From Gallionella sp. (lineage in GTDB: Bacteria > Pseudomonadota > Gammaproteobacteria > Burkholderiales > Gallionellaceae), in the NCBI GenBank assembly GCA_023229845.1, contig JALNYK010000001.1, positions 124,001 to 188,000 of the forward strand: 64,000 bases of DNA, in the 5' to 3' direction. Each line of letters begins with the position of its first letter. The first letter of the stretch is position 1. Under the pieces are notes generated by a model. That model was not told where the DNA came from, made no database searches, and saw nothing but the letters and a program-made list of their open reading frames with translations. This document shows, piece by piece, positions 19,320 to 26,338 of the stretch. The position numbers and the translations under genes are program-made.

Positions 19320-19636
19320 AATCTTCCTTTCAGTCGCGCTGCCCATTACTCTAACTGCTGGCAAACGCTGATTGACCCGGCAGAGACGGGGTCCTGCTTC
19401 TGTCTGAATTGGCCGCCCTACTCTGCGACCCGCCCGAAATTATCCGTACTGAGGTATTCACCTGAACCGCATGGTACGGTGCATCGCCGCCGCAATCCAT
19501 CACCCTGAGCAACTACCCTATATAACCCTTAAGGGTGGGATAAGGCCTTCCCCCGGTAGTATTTCAATGGCATAGCAATTAAGGATAGACTGCGCTCATT
19601 CTTAAACAAACGCAATGCACCTACGAGGACATCCAG
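19320..19636. promoter_or_regulatory. Divergent promoter region between dsrA and the accessory sulfur operon
   Basis: This 317-base gap has no credible gene. It must contain the promoters for dsrA (leftward) and for the 73-aa gene (rightward). The 12-base perfect palindrome ACCCTTAAGGGT sits at 19525-19536 and is flanked by TATA and by GGGATAAGG. Similar CCC-N4/5-GGG sites precede other sulfur operons in this window. The -35 and -10 boxes cannot be assigned with confidence. Confidence 0.6.
19525..19536. promoter_or_regulatory. Palindromic putative operator ACCCTTAAGGGT upstream of dsrA
   Basis: A perfect 12-base palindrome with CCC-N4-GGG half-sites. It matches the layout of the palindrome before tusA-dsrE2 (35760-35771). 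A lone CCC lies at 19503-19505, exactly 23 bases earlier, the offset seen between paired sites at the tusA, soxYZ2 and soeA promoters. It is probably a binding site for a dimeric sulfur-responsive regulator (inference). Confidence 0.5.
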
Positions 19637-19858
19637 ATGGCGCAAATCCGGGAATTAACCCGATTCAAGGTTCCCTTGGGCAGCCAGGAAATCGAATTGC
19701 AGCAGATCGATCACGCCGAAGGTGGCATGAGCCTGTTGCGCGTACGCATCCGCGAGGGCAAACGCTTCACCATATTCGACATCGATCCGGCCACCGCGCA
19801 GCTCTGGGCGGATGCGATGCAGGACTGGGCAAAAACCCAGCAAACGCATGACAAGTAA
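19637..19858 (+). CDS. Small conserved hypothetical protein, first gene of the divergent operon
   Basis: A 73-aa soluble protein (MAQIRELTRFKVPLGSQEIELQQID) with predicted beta strands followed by a helix (PATAQLWADAMQDWAKTQQ). It contains no cysteine, so it is not itself a sulfur carrier. Its stop lies inside the overlapping start of the Cas6-like gene (ATGACAAGTAA), so the two are coupled. I do not recognise the family. Confidence 0.65.
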   Translation: MAQIRELTRFKVPLGSQEIELQQIDHAEGGMSLLRVRIREGKRFTIFDIDPATAQLWADAMQDWAKTQQTHDK

Positions 19859-20462
19859 GCCCGCTCCGGCAACCATGATCGATCTGGCCTTCGATGTCAG
19901 CGGTAATGCACCGCCCGCCGATCACCCGTTCACAATCTGGGATGCACTGTCCAACCTTGCGCCCGCGCTGGCCGATGCGGATCGTGCCGGCATCTTGCCG
20001 ATGCGCCTGCCAGAACATGCCGCAGAAGCTCTGCCCAAACGCGCAAAACTGACCTTGCGTATTCCCCTGGCTCTGGCGGAAGAACTGACGGTCGCACTGT
20101 CCGGCGCGCAACTCGACCTGGGAAGCAGCCTGCTGCAACTCGGCATGGGCAGGACGCGTGCGATAACAGCCTACCCAACCATACACGCTCATCAAGTCGC
20201 CAGCGACGAGGATGAGCTGGCCTTCATGGATGGCGTGCGCGCACAACTCGACGAAATGCGCATCGCATGCAACCTGATCTGCGGCTTGCGCCACACGATA
20301 GGCGATGAAACCCGATCCATCCAAGGATATAGCCTGGTCGTGCACGACCTGAAAGCCGAGGCTTCGCTGAAACTGCAATACGCCGGGCTGGGCGAGGCCC
20401 GCCAATACGGCTGCGGAATTTTTGTGCCTTACAAAGTCATCTCCGGCTTGAACGATGACTGA
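19848..20462 (+). CDS. Orphan Cas6/Cmx6-like RAMP protein (type I-MYXAN family)
   Basis: A 204-aa protein. It resembles Cmx6, the Cas6 of myxobacterial-type CRISPR systems: N-terminal IDLAFDVSGNAPPADHPFTIWDALS, a middle HAHQVASDEDELAFMDGVRAQL, a DETRSIQGYSLVVHDLKAE segment, and the RAMP glycine-rich loop AGLGEARQYGCGIFVPYK near residues 179-196. No CRISPR array or other cas gene is seen in the window. It is translationally coupled to the upstream 73-aa gene and followed by DsrC- and TusA-like genes. An alternative start is ATG 19875. Function here is unknown; the family assignment is from remembered consensus and needs a profile search. Confidence 0.7.
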   Translation: MTSKPAPATMIDLAFDVSGNAPPADHPFTIWDALSNLAPALADADRAGILPMRLPEHAAEALPKRAKLTLRIPLALAEELTVALSGAQLDLGSSLLQLGMGRTRAITAYPTIHAHQVASDEDELAFMDGVRAQLDEMRIACNLICGLRHTIGDETRSIQGYSLVVHDLKAEASLKLQYAGLGEARQYGCGIFVPYKVISGLNDD

Positions 20463-20497
20463 GTCAGGATTTTTACTTAACCAAGTGGAGGAAAACA

Positions 20498-20827
20498 ATG
20501 GGATACGTAGTCGCAGGCAACGAACTTGAAACCGATGATGAGGGCTTTCTGCTGGAAGCGGATTACAGCGATGAAGTGGTAAGCGTGATCGCCGCCGCAG
20601 AGAACATCGAACTGAGCCCGAAACACATGGAAGTCATCAACTACATGCGCGAGGAATACAAGGAGAACGGCCACACGCCGAACTTCCGCAACATGCTCAA
20701 GGGCGTCAACGAATTCTGGCCCGAGGCGGACAGCAAGGCGCTGTACGACCTGTTCCCGACCGGCCCGGCCAAACAGGCCGCCAAGATCGGCGGATTGCCG
20801 CAGCCTTACGGCAAGGGCGGATATTAA
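20498..20827 (+). CDS. DsrC/TusE-family protein lacking both cysteines (RspA-like)
   Basis: A 109-aa DsrC-fold protein (ETDDEGFLLEADYSDEVVSVIAA; KHMEVINYMREEYKENGHTPNFRNM). Its C-terminal arm is KQAAKIGGLPQPYGKGGY: Ala replaces CysB and the CysA position is lost, and there is no cysteine anywhere. It therefore cannot carry persulfide as DsrC does. Cysteine-less DsrC homologues have been proposed as regulatory proteins (RspA). A good ribosome-binding site (GTGGAGGAAAAC) precedes ATG 20498. It could bind DsrAB, DsrEFH or DNA (inference). Confidence 0.85.
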   Translation: MGYVVAGNELETDDEGFLLEADYSDEVVSVIAAAENIELSPKHMEVINYMREEYKENGHTPNFRNMLKGVNEFWPEADSKALYDLFPTGPAKQAAKIGGLPQPYGKGGY

Positions 20828-20843
20828 TTTCTTAAAAAACCCA

Positions 20844-20953
20844 GTCCACGGAAGACACGGAAAGCACGGAAAACTTCAAAACCCTCGAAGTCTCATCGGG
20901 TATATACGAACAATGATTTTTGTCTTTCGCTTTTTTCCGTGTCTTCCGTGGAC
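20844..20953. repeat. Inverted repeat GTCCACGGAAGACACGG...CCGTGTCTTCCGTGGAC
   Basis: Near-perfect inverted arms of about 17-20 bases, GTCCACGGAAGACACGGAAA and TTTCCGTGTCTTCCGTGGAC, enclose roughly 70 bases. It fills the 169-base gap between the RspA-like gene and the tandem TusA gene. The size and terminal repeats look like a non-autonomous repeat element. It may also terminate or process the transcript here. Confidence 0.75.
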
Positions 20954-20996
20954 CAGCTTTTAGTAACCAGTTTCAGCAACCGACAGGACTAACCAA

Positions 20997-21482
20997 ATGA
21001 CTCCCAAAGACTTGCATGCCAACGTGACGCTGGACCTGCGCGGCCTGACTTGCCCGGCTCCGCTGCTGGGCGCGAAGCGCGTCGTCAACGACCTGAAGGA
21101 CGAGCAGATCCTGCTGCTAGTCTCCGACTGCCCCGGTACCCGCGACGATCTGTTCGCCTGGGCCGAGCAGACCGGCAACCAGGTGCTGAAGACCGAGACG
21201 CTGGCCGACGGCGGAACCGGCTACTACGTGATGAAGGGCAAGGGCGAGGCGCATCAGGCCAACGTGCTGCTCGACATCCGCGGCGTGGTCTGCCCCGGCC
21301 CCATCGTCGAAGCCAAGAAACTGCTGAACGGCATGAACTCCGGCGAGATTCTCAAGCTGGTCAGCAACTGCCCTGGCATCCATTCCGACATCGTCGGGTG
21401 GGCGAGCATGACCGGCGTCAAGCTGCTGGAAACCAGCGAAATCGCCTCGGGCGAGCACGCGTTCTATCTGCAAAAACAGTAG
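20997..21482 (+). CDS. Tandem two-domain TusA/SirA-like sulfur carrier
   Basis: A 161-aa protein made of two TusA domains in one chain. Repeat 1 has the active motif LRGLTCPAPLLGAK (C19) and SDCPGTRDD (C45); repeat 2 has IRGVVCPGPIVEAKK (C99) and SNCPGIHSD (C125). The Cys-Cys spacing of 26 is the same in both halves, and CP is the TusA persulfide-binding signature. It may carry two persulfides or hand sulfur within one molecule. It stands after the RspA-like gene and overlaps the next GTG start by one base. Confidence 0.88.
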   Translation: MTPKDLHANVTLDLRGLTCPAPLLGAKRVVNDLKDEQILLLVSDCPGTRDDLFAWAEQTGNQVLKTETLADGGTGYYVMKGKGEAHQANVLLDIRGVVCPGPIVEAKKLLNGMNSGEILKLVSNCPGIHSDIVGWASMTGVKLLETSEIASGEHAFYLQKQ

Positions 21483-22093
21483 TGGAACGCTCGAAGATCC
21501 GCATCAAGAGCAACTGGTTCAAGGCCGGGCGCGAACACGGGCCGGAGGAACTGGCCGGCGCGGTGTCGTTCGTCGCATCGCGCATGGCCGACAATGCGCT
21601 GAGGAACACCCGCCGCGCCGACTTCGAGATCGCCGTCGGCCCGCAGTACTTCGCCTTCCTCACCGAGTTCCTGATCTACGCGATCCAGGTCGCCGACCGC
21701 ATCGCCTACCGCCGGCTGTCCGCCGAGGATAGAGTCACGTTCACCGGCATATTGGCGAACCGCATCGGCGACACCTATGCCGAGAACGAGAGCCGCTTAC
21801 TGGGCGGCGAGATCGGCGAGTGCAAACACCGTTTCATCGAGCGGCTCAACCAGCAGGCCGATGGTTATGCCGACTTCGACTACGGCGAGGATGGCCCATC
21901 GTTCAACTTCACGCGCTACCTCGGCTATTGCATGGACGGCATCATGGACGCCAAGGACAGCGGCTGGATCATCGACCAGATGATCACCGTCGAGGCGCCC
22001 GACGCGGCCGAGACGATAGAGAAGACGATGCGCAACCTGCTCGAAACCGAACCGCGTCCAGCGCGCCGACGCAGCGGCACAAGCGGGGACTAA
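21482..22093 (+). CDS. Unknown 203-aa helical protein in the accessory sulfur operon
   Basis: Starts at GTG 21482, which overlaps the TAG of the tandem TusA gene (TAGTG), so it is coupled to it. The sequence is mostly helical and charged (SNWFKAGREHGPEELAGAVSF; YFAFLTEFLIYAIQVADRIAY; FIERLNQQADGYADFDYGEDG), with no signal peptide. Two cysteines lie in GECKHRF and GYCMDG. I do not recognise the family. The operon position suggests a role with sulfur-carrier proteins. Confidence 0.65.
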   Translation: MERSKIRIKSNWFKAGREHGPEELAGAVSFVASRMADNALRNTRRADFEIAVGPQYFAFLTEFLIYAIQVADRIAYRRLSAEDRVTFTGILANRIGDTYAENESRLLGGEIGECKHRFIERLNQQADGYADFDYGEDGPSFNFTRYLGYCMDGIMDAKDSGWIIDQMITVEAPDAAETIEKTMRNLLETEPRPARRRSGTSGD

Positions 22094-22099
22094 CCAGCA

Positions 22100-22972
22100 A
22101 TGAGCAACCCGTTCGATCTGGCCGACAACGACGCATACCTGCGCTGGCGCGAGCACAAGCTGGTGCAGGCCATCACCGATCCCGGCGAACTGGTCGTCGA
22201 AATAACCAATCCCGCCGCGCTGAGCGCCGCCGAACGCAGCGAACTACTGACGCGCTGCCGGCGCAGCAACATGGCGATCTACGCGACCCGCGCCGACATG
22301 GACGAGCAGTCGGTGCAACGGCTAGGCGCGCAACTCGGACTGCTGCGGCTGGACGCCAATTGGCTGGCCGGCGAGCAGGGCGTGTCGCGCATCGCCGTGA
22401 GCCGCGACGACAGTCCGCGGCAAACCTACATCCCCTACACCGACCGCGCGATCAAGTGGCATACCGACGGCTACTACAACCCGCCGGAACGGCAGATACG
22501 CGGCATGATCCTGCATTGCATGCGGCCTGCCGCACAGAGCGGCGAGAACCGTCTGCTGGATCACGAGATCGCTTACCTGCTGCTGCGCGATGCCGATGTC
22601 GAATTCGTCCGCGCGCTGTCCGCGCCGGAGGCGATGACGATACCGGAGCGCACCGACGAACAAGGCGTCGCGCGCGCCGCCCAGACCGGGCCGGTGTTCT
22701 CGGTCGACGACGGCGGCAACCTGCACATGCGCTACACCGCACGCACCCGCAGCATCGAATGGAAACAGGACGACGCGACGCGGGCCGCGGTCGCGCAACT
22801 CGAACGCCTGCTGGACAGCGACCTGCCTCATATCTTCCGCACATGCCTAGCCCCCGGCATGGGGCTGCTGTGCAACAACGTGCTGCATGACCGCGCCGCA
22901 TTCACCGACGATCCAGAGCGCCCGCGCCTGCTGTTCCGCGCCCGCTACCTGGATCGCGTTTCCGCCACATAA
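22100..22972 (+). CDS. TauD/TfdA-like Fe(II)/2-oxoglutarate dioxygenase
   Basis: A 290-aa protein with the metal triad pattern of the TauD superfamily: H121-T-D123 in IKWHTDGYYNPPE, a distal His near 263 (NNVLHDRAAF) and a following Arg (LLFRARYLDR) for 2-oxoglutarate. TauD enzymes release sulfite from taurine, but the family also hydroxylates many other substrates. It sits six bases after the unknown 203-aa gene as the last member of the operon. The substrate might be an organosulfur compound (inference). Confidence 0.8.
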   Translation: MSNPFDLADNDAYLRWREHKLVQAITDPGELVVEITNPAALSAAERSELLTRCRRSNMAIYATRADMDEQSVQRLGAQLGLLRLDANWLAGEQGVSRIAVSRDDSPRQTYIPYTDRAIKWHTDGYYNPPERQIRGMILHCMRPAAQSGENRLLDHEIAYLLLRDADVEFVRALSAPEAMTIPERTDEQGVARAAQTGPVFSVDDGGNLHMRYTARTRSIEWKQDDATRAAVAQLERLLDSDLPHIFRTCLAPGMGLLCNNVLHDRAAFTDDPERPRLLFRARYLDRVSAT

Positions 22973-22980
22973 GGATAAAC

Positions 22981-24165
22981 ATGAACCCTACCTCTTCGAT
23001 TCTTCGCCAATTGCAATTCTCCTTCCTAGGCTTCGGGCTGGCGATGGGCATCGTATTTCCGTTCTACGCCTACTTCTTCGTCGACTGGAAGACGGGCATG
23101 CTACCGTGGTTCGTCGTCGGCTGCGTGATCGCCGGCATCACCATGGGCATCGCCAACCACAAGCTGCTCGAATGGCTGCTGATCCGCAAGCTGCGTCAGG
23201 TCGCCATGGCTGCCGAACGCATACGCGGCGGCGACCTGCGCCAGGGATGCGGCGTGCGCAGCAACGACACGGTGGGCGAGATCACCCAGGGATTCGACGC
23301 GATGGCCGACGGGCTGCGCGAGACCCTGCGCGGCATCGCCCAGTCCGCCCAGTCGGTGGATACGACCGCCCGAGAGATCGGCACGGCAATGCGCGCGCTG
23401 GGCGAGAACATGGACGAACACCGCCACAACGCCAGCGAGATCGCCAAGGTCATCGACGGCATGGCCGATGCGGCGAACTCCATCCTCGCGCTGTCGGATG
23501 AGGCAGGAAAGAATGCATCATCCGCCGACGAGCTGATACACACAGGCGTCGCCCATGTGACCACGACCGAACAAGCCATCTCCGAACTCGACGCGGCCAG
23601 CACCAAAATATCGGCCAACGCCGCCAGCCTGGAAGCCAGTGCCAAAGAAGTCGAAGCCGCCGTCTCGGCGATCCGCGCGATCGCCGAACAGACCAACCTG
23701 CTCGCGCTGAACGCCGCGATCGAGGCGGCACGCGCCGGCGAACAGGGGCGCGGCTTCGCGGTCGTCGCCGACGAGGTCCGCAAGCTCTCGGAGCAGGCCG
23801 CTCAGGCCACCACCCGCATCGACACCGTGCTGCAGCGCGTCAATCAGGACGTCACCTCCACCGTGCAGCTATCCGACGAAAACGCCCGCGCGGTCCGCGC
23901 AGGACTCGCAGCCTCGAAGCTATCCTCCGAGACCTTCACGCAGATCGAACAGGCCACCGCCGCGATGCGCACTTCGGTAGAGGCCGTACACGAAGCTGCC
24001 GACGACCAGCAGATGCTGGTCGGTATCGTCATGTCGCGCATCGCCGACAACGAGGCGCACACCGACAGCGCCGCGCAACACACGATGGCATGCATCGCCG
24101 ATGCGGACCGCATGGTCGAGGCCGCGCGCAGTCTGAACGAAACCACGCACAAGTTCGTAGTCTGA
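22981..24165 (+). CDS. Methyl-accepting chemotaxis protein
   Basis: A 394-aa chemoreceptor. It has two N-terminal transmembrane helices (about 15-35 and 42-60) with almost no periplasmic loop, a HAMP segment (LRQVAMAAERIRGGDLRQGCGVRSNDTVGEI), and a cytoplasmic signalling domain whose hairpin tip reads EQTNLLALNAAIEAARAGEQGRGFAVVADEVRKL. The lack of a ligand-binding domain suggests sensing through the membrane or cytoplasm, for example redox or energy taxis. It starts eight bases after the TauD-like gene and may be co-transcribed. Confidence 0.92.
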   Translation: MNPTSSILRQLQFSFLGFGLAMGIVFPFYAYFFVDWKTGMLPWFVVGCVIAGITMGIANHKLLEWLLIRKLRQVAMAAERIRGGDLRQGCGVRSNDTVGEITQGFDAMADGLRETLRGIAQSAQSVDTTAREIGTAMRALGENMDEHRHNASEIAKVIDGMADAANSILALSDEAGKNASSADELIHTGVAHVTTTEQAISELDAASTKISANAASLEASAKEVEAAVSAIRAIAEQTNLLALNAAIEAARAGEQGRGFAVVADEVRKLSEQAAQATTRIDTVLQRVNQDVTSTVQLSDENARAVRAGLAASKLSSETFTQIEQATAAMRTSVEAVHEAADDQQMLVGIVMSRIADNEAHTDSAAQHTMACIADADRMVEAARSLNETTHKFVV

Positions 24166-24206
24166 CCATTGCGACGCGCATCGCCGTAATTTACCTGGGG
24201 GAATTC

Positions 24207-25115
24207 ATGTCGCATCTGCTCCGGCTTTTCTTGGCTCTGTTTCCAATACTGGCATTTGCCGCCCCGCTTCCGGTGGAACAGGTCGCACCCGGCGTGTATG
24301 TCCACCACGGCGAGCATAAGGACCTCAATGAAGGTTACGGCGGCGACATCTGCAATATCGGCTTCATCGTCGGTTCAAAGGGCGTAGCGGTGATCGACAC
24401 CGGAGGCTCGCCGAAGATAGGCGCCCAATTGCGCGAGGCGGTGCGCAAAGTCACCCAACTACCCATCCTGTACGTGATCAACACCCATGTGCATCCGGAC
24501 CACTCGCTGGGCAATGCCGCATTCAAGCGGGATAAACCTGTCTTTGTCGGGCACGGCAAGCTGGCCGAGGCGATGGCGCAGCGCAAGGAAGCCTATCTGC
24601 GCAACCAGCGCGCATGGGTGGGTGCGGATGCCGCCGGAACCGAACTGATACCGCCGACTTTGCCGGTCACCGTAACCGCCGACATCGATCTCGGCGGTCG
24701 CGCCCTGCGCCTGACGGCCTATCCGCTCGCGCACAGCCCGACCGACATGACCGTATTCGATAGCGCCAGCAACACGCTGTGGACCGGCGACCTGCTGTTC
24801 ATCGAACGCACGCCTTCCATCGACGGCAGCCTGTCCGGCTGGCTGGGCGTCATCGAACAACTGCGCGCCGTCCCAGCCGCTCGCGTCGTTCCCGGCCACG
24901 GCTCTTCGACGAGCAACCTGCTCGCCGCGCTGGACGACGAGCAGCGCTATCTCGGCACGCTGCTCGCCGACGTGCGCGCCGCCATCGAACGTGGCGACAG
25001 CCTGGAGAAAACCATCACAACCGCGGCGCAATCCGAACAGAAAAAATGGCTGCTGTTCGACATCGTCAACCGGCGCAACGTCGCGCTGGTGTTTCCGATG
25101 CTGGAATGGGAATAG
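24207..25115 (+). CDS. SoxH-like periplasmic metallo-beta-lactamase-fold hydrolase
   Basis: A 302-aa protein with a signal peptide (MSHLLRLFLALFPILAFA|A) and the zinc motif NTHVHPDHSLGN (H94, H96, D98, H99), followed by LAHSPTDMTVF and VVPGHGSST. It resembles the quinoprotein relay-system zinc metallohydrolases and SoxH. Its substrate is unknown; in some organisms such genes accompany sox or thiol-oxidation loci. ATG 24207 follows TGGGGGAATTC and gives a proper signal peptide. Confidence 0.8.
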   Translation: MSHLLRLFLALFPILAFAAPLPVEQVAPGVYVHHGEHKDLNEGYGGDICNIGFIVGSKGVAVIDTGGSPKIGAQLREAVRKVTQLPILYVINTHVHPDHSLGNAAFKRDKPVFVGHGKLAEAMAQRKEAYLRNQRAWVGADAAGTELIPPTLPVTVTADIDLGGRALRLTAYPLAHSPTDMTVFDSASNTLWTGDLLFIERTPSIDGSLSGWLGVIEQLRAVPAARVVPGHGSSTSNLLAALDDEQRYLGTLLADVRAAIERGDSLEKTITTAAQSEQKKWLLFDIVNRRNVALVFPMLEWE

Positions 25116-25231
25116 CCGTGAGGCTAAAGGGCGCATCGGGCTTTATGCACTGGTGCTAGCGGCGATGCGCTTGCCGCCCGACTGCGAGGCGGTGATAAGA
25201 TGAAAACCTGTCAACCCGGCGGGGAACCATC

Positions 25232-26122
25232 ATGAACCTCCAGCCTGCTCCTATCGAAGACATCCCTCTGGGCGCGCCCCTGCCCTGGCGGATATATGAC
25301 CGCAACGGTTACATCGTGTTTGCGCGCGGGGAGATGGTGGCCAGCCGCGAACAACTGGAAAGCCTGCTCCCCGAAGGCCTGTTGCGGGACATGGATGCGC
25401 CGCCCCGGACCCACGAGCAGGGCGAGCTGGCCGAGTTCGGCGAGACCGCCCCGCCCGGCGCATTCCCGCCCGGCGGCATCAAGCCGCAGATCGGCGAACG
25501 CATCCAACTGCGCCTGCTGGACCAGTCCCCGCAAAGCTACTATTCCGCGACGCTGATCGGCTACATCAGGAACCTGAGCATACTGGTGACGAGGCCGATG
25601 GCCGGGACGCCCCCATTCGTCCCAGCGGAAGGCAGAGAGGTCGAAGTGCGCATGGTCACCGGCAACAACATCTACGCGTTCCGCTCGGCTATCCAGCGGA
25701 TATGCATCAGCCCCTCCAACTACCTGCACCTGGATTACCCCGTCGAAGTCCGCGTGCAGAAACTGCGCAAATCGCCCTGGGTCAGGGTGAATCTCGGCGC
25801 CACCGCGACCGACGCGCAGGGCGCCCACGAAGCCGCCCGCCTGGTCAACCTGAGCCCCGACGGCGCGCAACTCCACGCCCCGCCCACACTGGGCGAACCG
25901 GGCGCGACGCTACGGCTCTCGTTCCATGCCGCAATGGACGACCTGAAGACCACGCTGAACCTCGAAGCGACGATCCTGCATGTCCATGCGCCCCTCCCCG
26001 GACGGGACGCGGAGGCCAACGCGCTCGAATACGGAATCGCCTTCCGCAACCTCACCGCCGAAGACGAACTCTGGCTGAAGGGGCTGGTGTACCGGAACAT
26101 CGCGGAGGGGCGGCTGGCGTAG
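25232..26122 (+). CDS. YcgR-like flagellar brake / PilZ domain protein
   Basis: A 296-aa protein. The N-terminal region (about 85-175) resembles the YcgR-N domain (IGERIQLRLLDQSPQSYYSATLIGYI) and the C-terminal region is a PilZ domain with NLSPDGAQLHAP, matching (D/N)xSxxG. The upstream arginine motif is altered (RKSPWVRV in place of a clean RxxxR), so c-di-GMP affinity is uncertain. It probably links c-di-GMP to motility, in keeping with the chemoreceptor gene nearby. Confidence 0.75.
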   Translation: MNLQPAPIEDIPLGAPLPWRIYDRNGYIVFARGEMVASREQLESLLPEGLLRDMDAPPRTHEQGELAEFGETAPPGAFPPGGIKPQIGERIQLRLLDQSPQSYYSATLIGYIRNLSILVTRPMAGTPPFVPAEGREVEVRMVTGNNIYAFRSAIQRICISPSNYLHLDYPVEVRVQKLRKSPWVRVNLGATATDAQGAHEAARLVNLSPDGAQLHAPPTLGEPGATLRLSFHAAMDDLKTTLNLEATILHVHAPLPGRDAEANALEYGIAFRNLTAEDELWLKGLVYRNIAEGRLA

Positions 26123-26338
26123 CGGCCCGCCCGATCCAGAATATTGCCGGGCCGAAATGCATAGATATTTCGGTCTATTGTTTTCGCCCCCATGCTCGGG
26201 TAAGGTCGCGAACGTTGCCCGGCCAACGACAAACAGAAAACAGGGAGATCGCAGCAATGCGCCAGCTTATACGGCAGTCCGTTCCAGCATGTCCGGCAGT
26301 TTTGCCGGCGACTTTACGTTAGGCAAACCACAACATCC

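Noticed and set aside
19320..22100. CRISPR array near the Cas6-like gene
   Set aside because: I looked for regularly spaced direct repeats in this neighbourhood and found only single inverted repeats (for example 20844-20953). No array is present.
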